This document shows positions 8,271-17,003 of a DNA stretch of 64,000 bases, piece by piece. The notes beneath the pieces are model-generated. The model had not been told where the DNA came from. It saw nothing but the letters and a program-made list of their open reading frames with translations, and made no database searches. This stretch comes from Streptomyces sp. NBC_00536 (lineage in GTDB: Bacteria; Actinomycetota; Actinomycetes; Streptomycetales; Streptomycetaceae): NCBI RefSeq assembly GCF_036346295.1, contig NZ_CP107819.1, positions 2,480,001-2,544,000 of the forward strand, read 5' to 3'. The position numbers and the translations under genes are program-made. How positions within the stretch are numbered: the stretch's first letter is position 1; each line of letters opens with the position of its first letter.

Positions 8271-10247
8271 TCAGCGCTGGTAGGGGTACCCGTCTCCGTG
8301 CGCGGGTCCCACGTTGTGCTGGATCCCGTTCGGATCGCTCCGGGTGAAGAACGACGGGTCCAGGCCGCCGCCGCAGATCTGACTGGTGGTCCCGCCCGGA
8401 TCCACGGCCGCCGCGCTCACGTTGATGCGGGTGCCTCCGTTGGTCACCGACACCACCCTGGCCGTGAACTCGCAGTGGCCCACCTGGGTGTCGGCGATCA
8501 GCCGGACTCCCCCGGACCGGGAGATGGTCACCGTGTCGGGCTGGCCGAAGTTGAACTGGCCCGCGTAGCTCCAGGAGCCCACGAAGTACGAGGGGACCGC
8601 GCCCGTGTCGGAGGAGCCCCCGCCGCTCGGCGAACCGGAGCCGGAGCCGCCGGGCGTCGCGCCCGAGCCCCCGGCCGGGGATCCCCCGGCGGCAGCGCCT
8701 CCACCGGCCGCCGCGCCGGAGCCCTTGGTCGGGTCGGTGCCCGTACCCCCGGCTCCGCCGCCCGGGTTGCCCGAGCCACCCCCGGGCGCGCCCCCCGCCG
8801 CCGCGCCACCTTGAACGGCACCGCCCTGGGCCCCACCCTGAGCCGCGCCGCCCTGCGCTGCCCCGCCGACCTGCCCCGGCGGCTGCCCCGGCTGCTGGCC
8901 GGGGACGGACGGGCTCGGGGAACCGGGCGCACCGGGGGTCGGCGTACCGCCACCGGCCCCGGAAGGCGATCCGCCCACCCCACCGGGCACCACGGGAGCG
9001 CTCGCCGCCGGGGGCGAGGCGTGCTGGCCTCCCCCTCCGCCGCTGCCGAAGGGCTGGACCAGCGCCACCGTGCCGCCGCCGACCGTGAACACGAGGACCG
9101 CCGGCACGGCGATGGTCCAGCGCCGCCGAGAGCGCCGCTCACCCCCGGAAGCGGTGCTCCCGCCCACGGGCCCGACCAGCGGACCGGCGGCCGAATCGGC
9201 CACAGGAGCTACCACCAACCCACCGGCCCCGTCCTTCTTCCGCAGATCGACCGTCGCCCGGTCGGTGGCCGGCCCGGCCTCCTCCCGCACGGGCGGCGCC
9301 GCCTCCGCGTCGAGCAGCCGCGCCGCCTGCTGGGCCAGGCGCGCCACCACCTTGGGCGGCAGCCACGCCCCACCGGACGTCGCCGGACGCACCCGCTCCG
9401 GATCCTCCAGCAGCTCCGCCACACCGGGCCGCTCGTCCACGCCCTTGGTCAGGCAGCGGCCGATGAACGCGCGCAGGGCCTCGTCCTCGACCGCCTCCAG
9501 CGCGGGCTCGCCCTCCACGATCTGGAACATCACGGCGTGCTGGTTGCTGGCTCCGTGCCCGAACGGCAGCTTGCCCGTGGCCGCGTACACCAGCACACAC
9601 CCCAGGGTGAACACATCGCTCTTCGCCCCCGCGCGCTGCCCGCGCACCTGCTCGGGCGACATGAAACCGGGCGAGCCCACGACCATGCCGGTGCTGGTCA
9701 GCAGCGACTCGACGGAGGTCTCCAGCGCGCGCGAGATCCCGAAGTCGATGACGCGGACGCCCTCGACCGTCAGCATCACGTTCGACGGCTTGAGGTCGCG
9801 GTGCACGATCCCCACCGAGTGGATGTCCTTCAGCGCGCGCAACAGCCCGTCGGCGAGCGCGTGCACGGAATCCACCGGCAAGGGGCCGTGCCGCCGCACG
9901 ATCTGCTCCAGCGAGAGCCCGGGAACGTACCCCGTGGCCACCCACGGCCGGTCGGCGTCGGGGTCCGAATCGAGCACGGGCGCGGTGTACTCCTCGCCGA
10001 CCTTCCGGGCGGCGTCGATCTCGCGCCGGAAGCGGGCCCGGAACTGCGCGTTCGAGACGTGCTCCTCGTGCACCACCTTGACCGCGACCGTACGTCCGCT
10101 CTCGGACCGGGCCAGGAACACCCGCCCCATGCCCCCGGCCCCGAGCCGCCCGAGCAGCAGGTACGGCCCGATCCTGCTCGGGTCCCCGGCCGCGAGCGGC
10201 TTTATGCCCCCGTCGACGTTGTCGTCCTCACTCAGCGCAATGCCCAT
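8271..10247 (-). CDS. Membrane-anchored Ser/Thr protein kinase (PknB type)
   Basis: A 658-residue kinase. Residues ~20-280 form the catalytic domain with LGAGGMGRVFLA, VAVKVV, HRDLKPSN, DFGIS and the activation-loop GSPGFMSPEQ, all intact. A juxtamembrane region leads to one transmembrane segment (RRWTIAVPAVLVFTVGGGTVALV). An extracytoplasmic Gly/Ala/Pro low-complexity arm of about 150 residues with GGAAQGGA-like repeats follows, ending in a ~100-residue beta-rich domain (YFVGSWSYAGQFNFGQPDTV onward) that could sense a ligand. Start ATG 10247 has GGGGGA upstream; the longer reading adds only unconserved residues. A kinase-MFS fusion with a related kinase domain is 650 bp away. Confidence 0.9.
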   Translation of the reverse strand: MGIALSEDDNVDGGIKPLAAGDPSRIGPYLLLGRLGAGGMGRVFLARSESGRTVAVKVVHEEHVSNAQFRARFRREIDAARKVGEEYTAPVLDSDPDADRPWVATGYVPGLSLEQIVRRHGPLPVDSVHALADGLLRALKDIHSVGIVHRDLKPSNVMLTVEGVRVIDFGISRALETSVESLLTSTGMVVGSPGFMSPEQVRGQRAGAKSDVFTLGCVLVYAATGKLPFGHGASNQHAVMFQIVEGEPALEAVEDEALRAFIGRCLTKGVDERPGVAELLEDPERVRPATSGGAWLPPKVVARLAQQAARLLDAEAAPPVREEAGPATDRATVDLRKKDGAGGLVVAPVADSAAGPLVGPVGGSTASGGERRSRRRWTIAVPAVLVFTVGGGTVALVQPFGSGGGGGQHASPPAASAPVVPGGVGGSPSGAGGGTPTPGAPGSPSPSVPGQQPGQPPGQVGGAAQGGAAQGGAQGGAVQGGAAAGGAPGGGSGNPGGGAGGTGTDPTKGSGAAAGGGAAAGGSPAGGSGATPGGSGSGSPSGGGSSDTGAVPSYFVGSWSYAGQFNFGQPDTVTISRSGGVRLIADTQVGHCEFTARVVSVTNGGTRINVSAAAVDPGGTTSQICGGGLDPSFFTRSDPNGIQHNVGPAHGDGYPYQR

Positions 10248-10453
10248 GCTGCCCGTCCCCCGGTGATCCCCTGTGGTGGCCCGGACCGGCCTGGCCGCCG
10301 GTCGAACCCGCATCAGGGTAAAGGCAGTTACGTTCAGGTTGAAGCTAGCCGGGACGGCACAGAAGGGTTCCGGCCGAGGCCGGAAATGGCCCCGGCCGCA
10401 CGTGCGCCGGTATCGGGACCACGAGCAGACCTGCCGTCAGCTTGATCCTTGAC

Positions 10454-10702
10454 TCAGTGCACGTCGTACTTCGCCGACAACGAGGAGGGGTAGTCGCGGG
10501 GGTGGCTGTAGCAGTCGACGAACTCGCTCTCGCCGTGGTCAGTTTCCTTGTGAACCTCCCCTTCGACACATCCGCTGGACTCCTCGACGGGTGCTTCCGC
10601 CGAGAACCAGGAGTCCACTTCGGCGTCAGCCTGAGCAGGACCCGCAAACAGCCCGACAAGGCTGGCGGCCCCCAGGGCGGCGATGGCTACTTTCCTGAGC
10701 AC
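10454..10702 (-). CDS. Small secreted protein
   Basis: An 82-residue protein with a clear signal peptide (MLRKVAIAALGAASLVGLFAGPAQA, likely cut after AQA). The mature part is about 57 residues, acidic, with two Cys (near 45 and 64) that could form one disulfide. No family is recognised. It is transcribed away from the kinase-MFS fusion gene and sits just upstream of it, in its own short transcription unit. Confidence 0.7.
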   Translation of the reverse strand: MLRKVAIAALGAASLVGLFAGPAQADAEVDSWFSAEAPVEESSGCVEGEVHKETDHGESEFVDCYSHPRDYPSSLSAKYDVH

Positions 10703-10790
10703 TGTGTCTCCCTTGCATCGGCAGCGTTACTCTTCCGCCTCGGCAAACGAGCCCGTGATCAACAAGCAGCGGGTACAGGTCGTCAGCAAC

Positions 10791-10860
10791 TCAAAGGAGT
10801 GCTGCCGGGCTCACGGTGCAAGCGGGCAGCCCGGGTTCTCGGAGTCCCGCAGGATGAAGG
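10791..10860 (-). pseudogene. DUF397-like C-terminal remnant, copy 1
   Basis: Read on the minus strand, this stretch encodes ILRDSENPG, resembling the conserved RDSxxP motif of DUF397 proteins. A one-base frame change then gives LPACTVSPAALL and a stop. The 28 bp at 10804-10831 match 13260-13287 with two differences. It looks like a decayed gene end rather than a functional gene. The DUF397 assignment is tentative because so little is left. Confidence 0.4.
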
Positions 10861-10902
10861 CAAGGGCCGCCCCCCGCCGACGGCCTCCGCTAGATTCCTG
10901 CC

Positions 10903-13212
10903 GTGGACTCGCTCACCGTCGAAGATCCGACGTACATAGGCCCTTACCGCCTCATAGCCCGGCTGGGCGCGGGCGGCATGGGCCTGGTCTATCTCGGCCG
11001 CGACGAGGTCGGCCGTACGGTCGCCGTCAAGGTCGTGCAGGCCGAGTACGCCGCCCATCCCGAGTTCCGCAAACGCTTCGCCCGTGAGGTGGCGGCGGCC
11101 CGGCGGGTGGGCGGCAGTTGGACGGCGGACGTCCTTGATGCGGACACCGACGCCGGGGTGGCGGTGCCGTGGGTGGCCACGCAGTACATCGCGGGCCCCG
11201 ACCTGACCACGGTCGTCGCCCGGGACTTCGGCCCGCTGCCCGAGCACTCGGTCCGCGTCCTCGCCAACCGCCTGGCCCTCGCCCTGCAAGCCGTGCACGC
11301 GGCGGGCCTGATCCACCGCGACCTCAAACCGTCCAACGTCCTGGTCACCGTGGACGGACCCCGCGTCATCGACTTCGGCATCGCCCGGGCGATGGACAGC
11401 CTCAGCGGCGACAGCCTGCACACCCGCACCGGCATGCTGATCGGCTCACCCGGCTTCATGTCACCGGAACAGGTCCGCGGCCTCCCCCTCACCCCCGCCA
11501 GCGACGTCTTCTGCCTCGGCGCCGTCCTCGTCTACGCCGCCACCGGACGCCTCCTCTTCGGCGCCACCGACACCGGCCTCAACGCCCACCTCTTCCGCAT
11601 CGCCGAGGAAGACCCCGACCTCACCGGCGTACCGGACTCCCTCCTCCCACTCGTACGCGCCTGCCTGGCCAAGGACCCGGCCCAGCGGCCCACCCCGGCC
11701 CAGATCGCCGAACACACCGCCGGGGACGGGGGAGGAGTCTGGCTCCCGGGCGAGGTCCTGGCCCAACTGGGTCGGCACGCCGCCCAACTGCTGGACTACG
11801 TTCCGGCGGCGCGGCCCGAGGCACCGGCCGAGGTACGGGCCGCCGCGGCGCCCGCCTACATCCCGACCGCCCGAGACCGCGGCACCCCCGCCCCGTCGCC
11901 CTACCGCCGGTGGAACCTCGCCGTGATCGCCCTGGCACAACTGGCGGTGCTGCTCGGTGCGGGGGACACAAGGTCCTTCCTCGTCGGCCGGGTCACCCCG
12001 GAATTCATCACCTGCTTCGCGGTCCCCTTCGGGGCGCTGCTACTCCTCGGCGGCCACATCGTCGACCGCGTGGGAGGAAAACGGACGCTGGTCACGGGCC
12101 TGGCGGGACTCGCGATGGCCGCCACGCTCAGCGGCACGACCGGCGCCCTCGCCTCCGAGCTGCCGCTGCTCCTGGCCCGCCTCCTGCAAGGCGCTTCCGG
12201 CGCCCTGGTCACCGCGGCGGCGCTGGCCCTGGTGAGCACCGGCTTCCCCGAACCGAAGGAACGGATCAGGGCCTTCGGGATCTACGCCACGGTCAGCCTC
12301 GCCGGGCCGGTGCTGGGACTACTGATGGCCCAGTGGATGAACTGGGGGTCGCTCCTGGTGATCGTCACGCCCCTCGCTCTGATCGCCCTTGCCGGAACAC
12401 GCGTCCTCCCGTATGACCGCCCGGACCGCCCCGACACCCGCTTCGACCTGCCTGGCGTCCTACTCGGCGCCCTCGGGACCGGCGGCCTCGTCTACGGCTC
12501 CCTCAGGGTGTCGGGGAACTGGAGCGCCTCACCGGCGGAGAACTGGGGCGACCCCCTGGTGGTGGCGCCGCTCTCCGGGGGCGTCGTCCTGTTCCTGGCC
12601 TTCCTGTGGTGGCAGAGCAGCGCATCGGCGCCGCTCCTCCCGGCGTACGTCCTCAAGAACCGCACCTGGCTCGGCGGCTTCCTCGCCCTGCTTCTCGCCG
12701 GGACCGGCGTACCGGCCCTGGCCAAGCTACCGATGGCGGTCTTCAACCCCTTCGCGCACGAGACCAAATTCACCATGCTGGCCGTGGTCGCCGGGCTCGT
12801 CATCGGCTCCACGCAGGTCTCCCCCCGCCTGCTGCGGCGCGGTGTGACACCCCGCGTCCTCGTCGTGACGGGTCTGGCGATCACAATGCTCGGCCTGACG
12901 ATGGCTATCTTCCAGGTCACGTCTGGCAACGCATACCCGACCCTGCTCCCCTTCATGATCCTCGCGGGCCTCGGCATGGGCCTGGCGTTCATGCCGGTCT
13001 TTGCCACCGCGACGGCCTCCGCCTTCCCCCAGCACACAGGCGCAGCCTCGGCCGCCGTCATCGCGGCGCAGCTCGTGGGTGCGGGGATCGGCACGGCATT
13101 GGCCAACAGCCTTCCGTCGATGCCCTGGTGGGCGGTCGCCTGCCTGCTCGTCGCAGCCCTGACCGCCCACCTGACGATGCCATCCGAGGCCCCAGCCGCT
13201 CGCCGCGGCTAG
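10903..13212 (+). CDS. Ser/Thr protein kinase fused to an MFS transporter
   Basis: A single 769-residue frame. Residues ~12-275 are a complete Hanks-type kinase: LGAGGMGLVYLG, VAVKVV, HRDLKPSN, DFGIA, GSPGFMSPEQ, with no missing catalytic residue. A ~70-residue Pro/Ala-rich linker leads to a ~420-residue polytopic region. It begins NLAVIALAQLAVLLG, has the MFS motif A variant GGHIVDRVGGKRTL and a motif-C-like GPVLGLL, and shows about a dozen hydrophobic segments of the DHA-type drug/proton antiporter kind. The first MFS helix replaces the usual single kinase anchor. The GTG at 10903 has only a weak ribosome site. DUF397-like remnants flank the gene. The substrate and whether the kinase regulates transport are unknown. 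Confidence 0.88.
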   Translation: MDSLTVEDPTYIGPYRLIARLGAGGMGLVYLGRDEVGRTVAVKVVQAEYAAHPEFRKRFAREVAAARRVGGSWTADVLDADTDAGVAVPWVATQYIAGPDLTTVVARDFGPLPEHSVRVLANRLALALQAVHAAGLIHRDLKPSNVLVTVDGPRVIDFGIARAMDSLSGDSLHTRTGMLIGSPGFMSPEQVRGLPLTPASDVFCLGAVLVYAATGRLLFGATDTGLNAHLFRIAEEDPDLTGVPDSLLPLVRACLAKDPAQRPTPAQIAEHTAGDGGGVWLPGEVLAQLGRHAAQLLDYVPAARPEAPAEVRAAAAPAYIPTARDRGTPAPSPYRRWNLAVIALAQLAVLLGAGDTRSFLVGRVTPEFITCFAVPFGALLLLGGHIVDRVGGKRTLVTGLAGLAMAATLSGTTGALASELPLLLARLLQGASGALVTAAALALVSTGFPEPKERIRAFGIYATVSLAGPVLGLLMAQWMNWGSLLVIVTPLALIALAGTRVLPYDRPDRPDTRFDLPGVLLGALGTGGLVYGSLRVSGNWSASPAENWGDPLVVAPLSGGVVLFLAFLWWQSSASAPLLPAYVLKNRTWLGGFLALLLAGTGVPALAKLPMAVFNPFAHETKFTMLAVVAGLVIGSTQVSPRLLRRGVTPRVLVVTGLAITMLGLTMAIFQVTSGNAYPTLLPFMILAGLGMGLAFMPVFATATASAFPQHTGAASAAVIAAQLVGAGIGTALANSLPSMPWWAVACLLVAALTAHLTMPSEAPAARRG

Positions 13213-13228
13213 GGCCTGGGCCTGTCCG

Positions 13229-13290
13229 TCAGAGCCCGCGCACGAACTCCGCGAAGGCGGCCGGGCTCACGGTGAAGGCGGGCAGCCAAT
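13229..13290 (-). pseudogene. DUF397-like C-terminal remnant, copy 2
   Basis: On the minus strand a short frame reads DWLPAFTVSPAAFAEFVRGL and stops at 13229. This resembles the last ~20 residues of DUF397 proteins and matches copy 1 (10791-10860) at DNA level. Upstream of it the frame has no DUF397 character, so the rest of the gene is lost. It lies between the end of the kinase-MFS gene and the right end of the TnpB element. Confidence 0.45.
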
Positions 13291-13380
13291 CTGCCGATGA
13301 GGGAGCCCGTATAGAGGATGATGCTGCCGAGTCCAGTCGGATCGCTCCACACTCTGGTGACGTGAATCACTTGACTCGCT

Positions 13381-13400
13381 CCCCGCCCTAAAGGGCGAGG
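13381..13400 (-). ncRNA. Right-end hairpin of the TnpB element (putative omega-RNA scaffold)
   Basis: The minus strand reads CCTCGCCCTTTAGGGCGGGG, a hairpin covering the last codons and stop of tnpB, followed by GAGCGAGTCAAG. In IS200/IS605 elements the guide (omega) RNA comes from the right end and overlaps the tnpB 3' end, and right ends often finish with TCAA-like sites. The exact element end and RNA limits are inferred, not shown. Confidence 0.5.
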
Positions 13401-14614
13401 CTTCCAGCCTGGGTCGTTGGACCCTTCTGGCGGCTTCCTGCTTCAACGCGCTGAGCCGGGGCCTTCGCCCTGGTCTTACCGACGCTCTGCGAGGCGTTTA
13501 GCCTGTCCGCCCGTCCGGCGGCCAGGATGTTGCATGCTGCATTGATGTCCCGGTCGTGGACGGCCCCGCACTCCTGACAGGTCCACTCCCGGACCGACAG
13601 AGGTTTGGGGCCGTCTTTGGCTCCGCAGACCGAGCAGATCTGGGAGGTCGGTTCGAAGCGGCCAATCTTGCCGAAGTGTCGGCCGTACTTGGCGGCCTTG
13701 TACTTGAGCATGTTGACGAAACTGGACCATCCGGCGTCGTGGACTGACTTGGCCAGGCGCGTCCGGCCCATGGCCGACACCGCGAGATCTTCCACGTACA
13801 CCGCTTGGTTCTCGCGGATGATCTTCGTGGAAAGCTTGTGGTGCCAGTCCCGGCGCCGGTCGGCGACCTTCGCGTGCCAACGTGCGACCTCTACGCGGGC
13901 CTTCGCCCGGTTGTTACTGCCCTTCTCCTTGCGGCTCAGATTCTTCTGCGCCCGCCTCAGTTTCTTCTCCGCCCGGCGCAAGAACCGGGGAGAGCGGACC
14001 TTCAGCCCATCTGAGAGGACCGCGAAGTGCGAGAGGCCAAGATCCAGCCCCACCTCGGTCTCCAGCTCGGGGAGGATCACAGGTTCAGTGTCCACGACGA
14101 AGCTCAGGAAGTATCGGCCCGAAGAGTCCTTGACCACAGTCATGGACGTCGGGGGCGTCGGCAGACGTCGTGACCACTTCACCTTAAGCTTGCCGACCTT
14201 GGCCACGTACACCGTGCCGTCACCCTGGAGGGAAAAGGCATTGGTGTTGAGCCGGACCGACTGGCGGGCGTCCTTCTTCGACTTGAACCGGGGCGGCCCA
14301 ACCTTGCGTCCCCGACGCGCGCCCTCGACCGAATCAAAGAAGTTCTTGTACGCGGTATCGAGATCGCGGAGGGACTGCTGGAGGACGACCGATGACACCT
14401 GCCCCAGCCACGCCCGTTCTTCGGTGCGCTTGGCCTGGGTGATGTGGACCTTGGAAAGCTCGGCTGACTTCACGTAGGGGAGCCCTGCCGCCTGCGCTTC
14501 CTTCCGCGCTCGCAGGCAGTCGTTCCACACCACGCGTGCACACCCGAACGCCTGGGCCAGCGCGGTGCGCTGGGTGGCATTGGGGTAAGCCCGATAGGAG
14601 TAGCGGAGCTGCAC
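13388..14614 (-). CDS. tnpB: TnpB-type RNA-guided endonuclease (IS200/IS605 OrfB)
   Basis: 408 residues, the normal size. The RuvC-like triad appears complete: Asp191 (GLDLGLSHFAV), Glu275 (VYVEDLAV) and an Asp in HDRDINAACNIL (354/356). The zinc ribbon CSVCG...CQECG (327-349) is intact, and the N-terminal helical domain begins with the typical RYSYRAYPNATQ. GTG 14614 is chosen because the conserved N-terminus begins there. No tnpA (Y1 transposase) is next to it, so the element is of the IS1341-like solo-TnpB kind. It sits inside the remains of a DUF397/ATPase regulatory locus. Confidence 0.92.
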   Translation of the reverse strand: MQLRYSYRAYPNATQRTALAQAFGCARVVWNDCLRARKEAQAAGLPYVKSAELSKVHITQAKRTEERAWLGQVSSVVLQQSLRDLDTAYKNFFDSVEGARRGRKVGPPRFKSKKDARQSVRLNTNAFSLQGDGTVYVAKVGKLKVKWSRRLPTPPTSMTVVKDSSGRYFLSFVVDTEPVILPELETEVGLDLGLSHFAVLSDGLKVRSPRFLRRAEKKLRRAQKNLSRKEKGSNNRAKARVEVARWHAKVADRRRDWHHKLSTKIIRENQAVYVEDLAVSAMGRTRLAKSVHDAGWSSFVNMLKYKAAKYGRHFGKIGRFEPTSQICSVCGAKDGPKPLSVREWTCQECGAVHDRDINAACNILAAGRADRLNASQSVGKTRAKAPAQRVEAGSRQKGPTTQAGSLAL

Positions 14615-14745
14615 GACCGAGATCGTACGACGCTTGATCCCGCGATCGTCTACGTCAGCTTCGAAACCTGCCGAAAGAGTCGCACCTCTCGTCCAAATTC
14701 CCAGCAACTGACCACTCTGAGACCGAAGTTGACGGAATCTACCGG

Positions 14746-15036
14746 ATGGGCTTCACCGTCGGTGAGCATTCCGCCGGCTGCGCGGTGGTGATCCTGCTGC
14801 GGCCGAAGGGGCTGCGGGTGGAGGTGAGCGACGGCTCCGCCTCTCCCCCGCGCCCGGCGGCCGACCCGGCGCCGCTGGCCGACGGCGGGCGGGGGCTGCT
14901 GCTGGTCGAGGCCGTCACCGACCGCTGGGGCACGTACGCGACCGCCACCGGCAAGACGGTGTGGTTCGAGTGCGACCACCCGGCCCGCCGCAGGTCACCG
15001 CGCGGGACCCGGCCATGGCGTCCTACCGGGCAGTAG
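14746..15036 (+). pseudogene. Anti-sigma-type ATP-binding protein (HATPase), internally deleted
   Basis: The C-terminal half of an RsbW/SpoIIAB-like ATPase is clear: LRPKGLRVEVSDGS, the G-box GGRGLLLVEAVTDRWG and the end KTVWFE. Just before it is YRMGFTVGEHSAG, which looks like the N-terminal strand of the same family; the in-frame sequence TEVDGIYR continues upstream of the ATG. The middle of the domain, including the ATP-binding N-box helix (about 45 residues in relatives), is missing, so it is probably non-functional. These ATPases are often encoded beside XRE and DUF397 genes, and DUF397-like remnants lie on the other side of tnpB. Confidence 0.65.
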
Positions 15037-15098
15037 GGCAGCATGGGCCGCCACCCGCCCCGTAGGGCCAGTACCGCACCACCACCTGGAGGAACACC

Positions 15099-15740
15099 AT
15101 GGCCAGCCCCAAGCCGGAGACCCTCGCCGCCTTCGAGGCGGCCAAGGGGTTCATGCCCGTACGGGAGGGCCTCGCGCTGTACGCGGCGGCCGCCGAAGCC
15201 GCCGGGCTGGGGCTGCCACTGCTGGAGGTGGGCACGTACTGCGGGCGCTCCACGATCCTGCTCGCCGACGCGGCCCGCGAGGCCGGTGTGAGCGCGATCA
15301 CCGTGGACCACCACCGGGGCAGCGAGGAGCAGCAGCCGGGCTGGGAGTACCACGACCCGACGGTCGTGGACCCGGAGGTCGGGCTCATGGACACGCTCCC
15401 CACCTTCCGCCGGACCCTGCACAAGGCGGGTCTGGAGGAGCACGTGATCGCGATCGTCGGCCGGTCCCCGCGGGTCGCGGCGGCCTGGGGAGGCCCGCTC
15501 GGCCTGGTCTTCATCGACGGCGGGCACACCGACGAGCACGCCACCGGGGACTACGAGGGCTGGGCCCCGCACGTCGCGCCCGGCGGGACGCTGGTCATCC
15601 ACGACGTCTTCCCGGACCCGGCGGACGGCGGGCAGGCGCCGTACCGGATCTACCTGCGCGCGCTGGCGTCGGGGGCCTTCGAGGAGGTTTCCGTGACGGA
15701 TTCCCTGCGCGTCCTGCGCCGCACCGGAACCGGTATCTGA
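15099..15740 (+). CDS. Class I SAM-dependent methyltransferase (Methyltransf_24-like)
   Basis: 213 residues. Motif I is LLEVGTYCGRST, followed by AITVDHHRGSEEQQPGWEY, and the acidic loop LVFIDGGHTDEHATGDYEGW is characteristic of the Methyltransf_24/cephalosporin-hydroxylase-like group. Strand 5 is GGTLVIHDVFPDP. ATG 15099 is preceded by GGAGGAAC. It appears monocistronic. The substrate is unknown; the family methylates small molecules such as sugars or antibiotics. Confidence 0.85.
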   Translation: MASPKPETLAAFEAAKGFMPVREGLALYAAAAEAAGLGLPLLEVGTYCGRSTILLADAAREAGVSAITVDHHRGSEEQQPGWEYHDPTVVDPEVGLMDTLPTFRRTLHKAGLEEHVIAIVGRSPRVAAAWGGPLGLVFIDGGHTDEHATGDYEGWAPHVAPGGTLVIHDVFPDPADGGQAPYRIYLRALASGAFEEVSVTDSLRVLRRTGTGI

Positions 15741-15856
15741 CCAGGGCCTGACCCGGGGCTGACCAGGCATGACGGGACTCCATCCGGGCGTGCGCCCGGC
15801 CCTCGGATGGGTCAGGGTCCGGACGCGGGCCTGGCCCACGGTCTAGCATCGCCGAC

Positions 15857-16861
15857 GTGCCGTACGACGACAGTGCCCCGCAGCCCGAGTCCGCCTCTTC
15901 GGTCAGCCCTGACCGGCCGTGGTTCACGCGCCGGTCCACGCTGGCCGTGGCCATCGCCGCGATCGCGCCGCTCTGCCTCGCCGGGTGGGTGCTGGTGGAG
16001 GTGACGACCGGGGCCGGCGCCGACGACGGCCGGCCCCCGGCCGCCGCGCAGCCGCCGGCCGCCCCGCCCTCCTCGCAGCCGCGCCCGCAGGGCAGCGCCT
16101 CTGCCTCCGCGAGCGCTTCCCCCTCGGCCTCCGCTTCCGCTTCCGCCTCCCCGGGCCAGTCCACGGCGGCGGCTCCCGCCAAGGGCCCGCTGGCCGGACG
16201 TACCGTGGTCATCGACCCGGGACACAACGCGGGCAACTTCAAGCACACGAGCGAGATCGACAAGCAGGTCGACATCGGCACGGGCCGCAAGGAGTGCGAC
16301 ACCACCGGGACGACCACCAACGCCGGTTATCTGGAAGCCGACTTCACCCTCGACGTCTCCAAGCGGCTGGGCGCGATCCTCGAAGCCAAGGGCATCAAGG
16401 TGGTGTTCACGCACCAGGCCCCCGACCGGCCGTTCGGCCCGTGCATCGACGAGCGGGCCCGGATCGGCAACGCCGCGAACGCGGACGCGGTGGTCTCGGT
16501 CCACGCCGACGGCGTCGCCGAGGGCAACCGCGGCTTCCACGTGATCCTCCCGGCGAAGGTCAAGGGCGGGGCCGCGGACACCGCGAACATCGTCGGCCCG
16601 TCGCGCGAACTGGGCGAACGGATCGCCGGGAACTTCACCCGGACCACCGGCTCGGCCCCCTCCAACTACGTGGGCGGCGGCACCGGTCTGGTCGTCCGCG
16701 ACGACCTCGGCGGCCTCAACCTGTCCACGCGCCCCAAGGTGTTCATCGAATGCGGCAACATGCGTGACGCCAAGGACGCGGCGCTGCTGAACAGTCCGGA
16801 GTGGCGCGAGAAGGCGGCCCAGGGCATCGCGAACGGAATCGTCGGCTTCCTCGGCGGGTAG
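15857..16861 (+). CDS. N-acetylmuramoyl-L-alanine amidase (Amidase_3), membrane-anchored
   Basis: 334 residues. A short cytoplasmic N-terminus and one transmembrane/signal segment (LAVAIAAIAPLCLAGWVLVEV, ~30-50) are followed by a Pro/Ala/Ser-rich linker (~55-110). The catalytic domain starts GRTVVIDPGHNAGN, with the zinc His, and contains HADGV (second His) and the late FIECGNMRDAKDAALL with the catalytic Glu. It is expected to cleave the MurNAc-L-Ala bond outside the cell. GTG at 15857 is the only start that precedes the signal anchor closely. Confidence 0.9.
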   Translation: MPYDDSAPQPESASSVSPDRPWFTRRSTLAVAIAAIAPLCLAGWVLVEVTTGAGADDGRPPAAAQPPAAPPSSQPRPQGSASASASASPSASASASASPGQSTAAAPAKGPLAGRTVVIDPGHNAGNFKHTSEIDKQVDIGTGRKECDTTGTTTNAGYLEADFTLDVSKRLGAILEAKGIKVVFTHQAPDRPFGPCIDERARIGNAANADAVVSVHADGVAEGNRGFHVILPAKVKGGAADTANIVGPSRELGERIAGNFTRTTGSAPSNYVGGGTGLVVRDDLGGLNLSTRPKVFIECGNMRDAKDAALLNSPEWREKAAQGIANGIVGFLGG

Positions 16862-17003
16862 GAGAAGGGGCCGGGTACGGCCCCTGACCCCTCGGGCGCG
16901 CGAAACGTCCGTACGATGGTGCCCGCCCGCCCCGCTCCCGCACACGGACCGCGGCACCGTCGAGACGACGAGACGACCGAGACCGAGAAGGACACACATC
17001 CAA

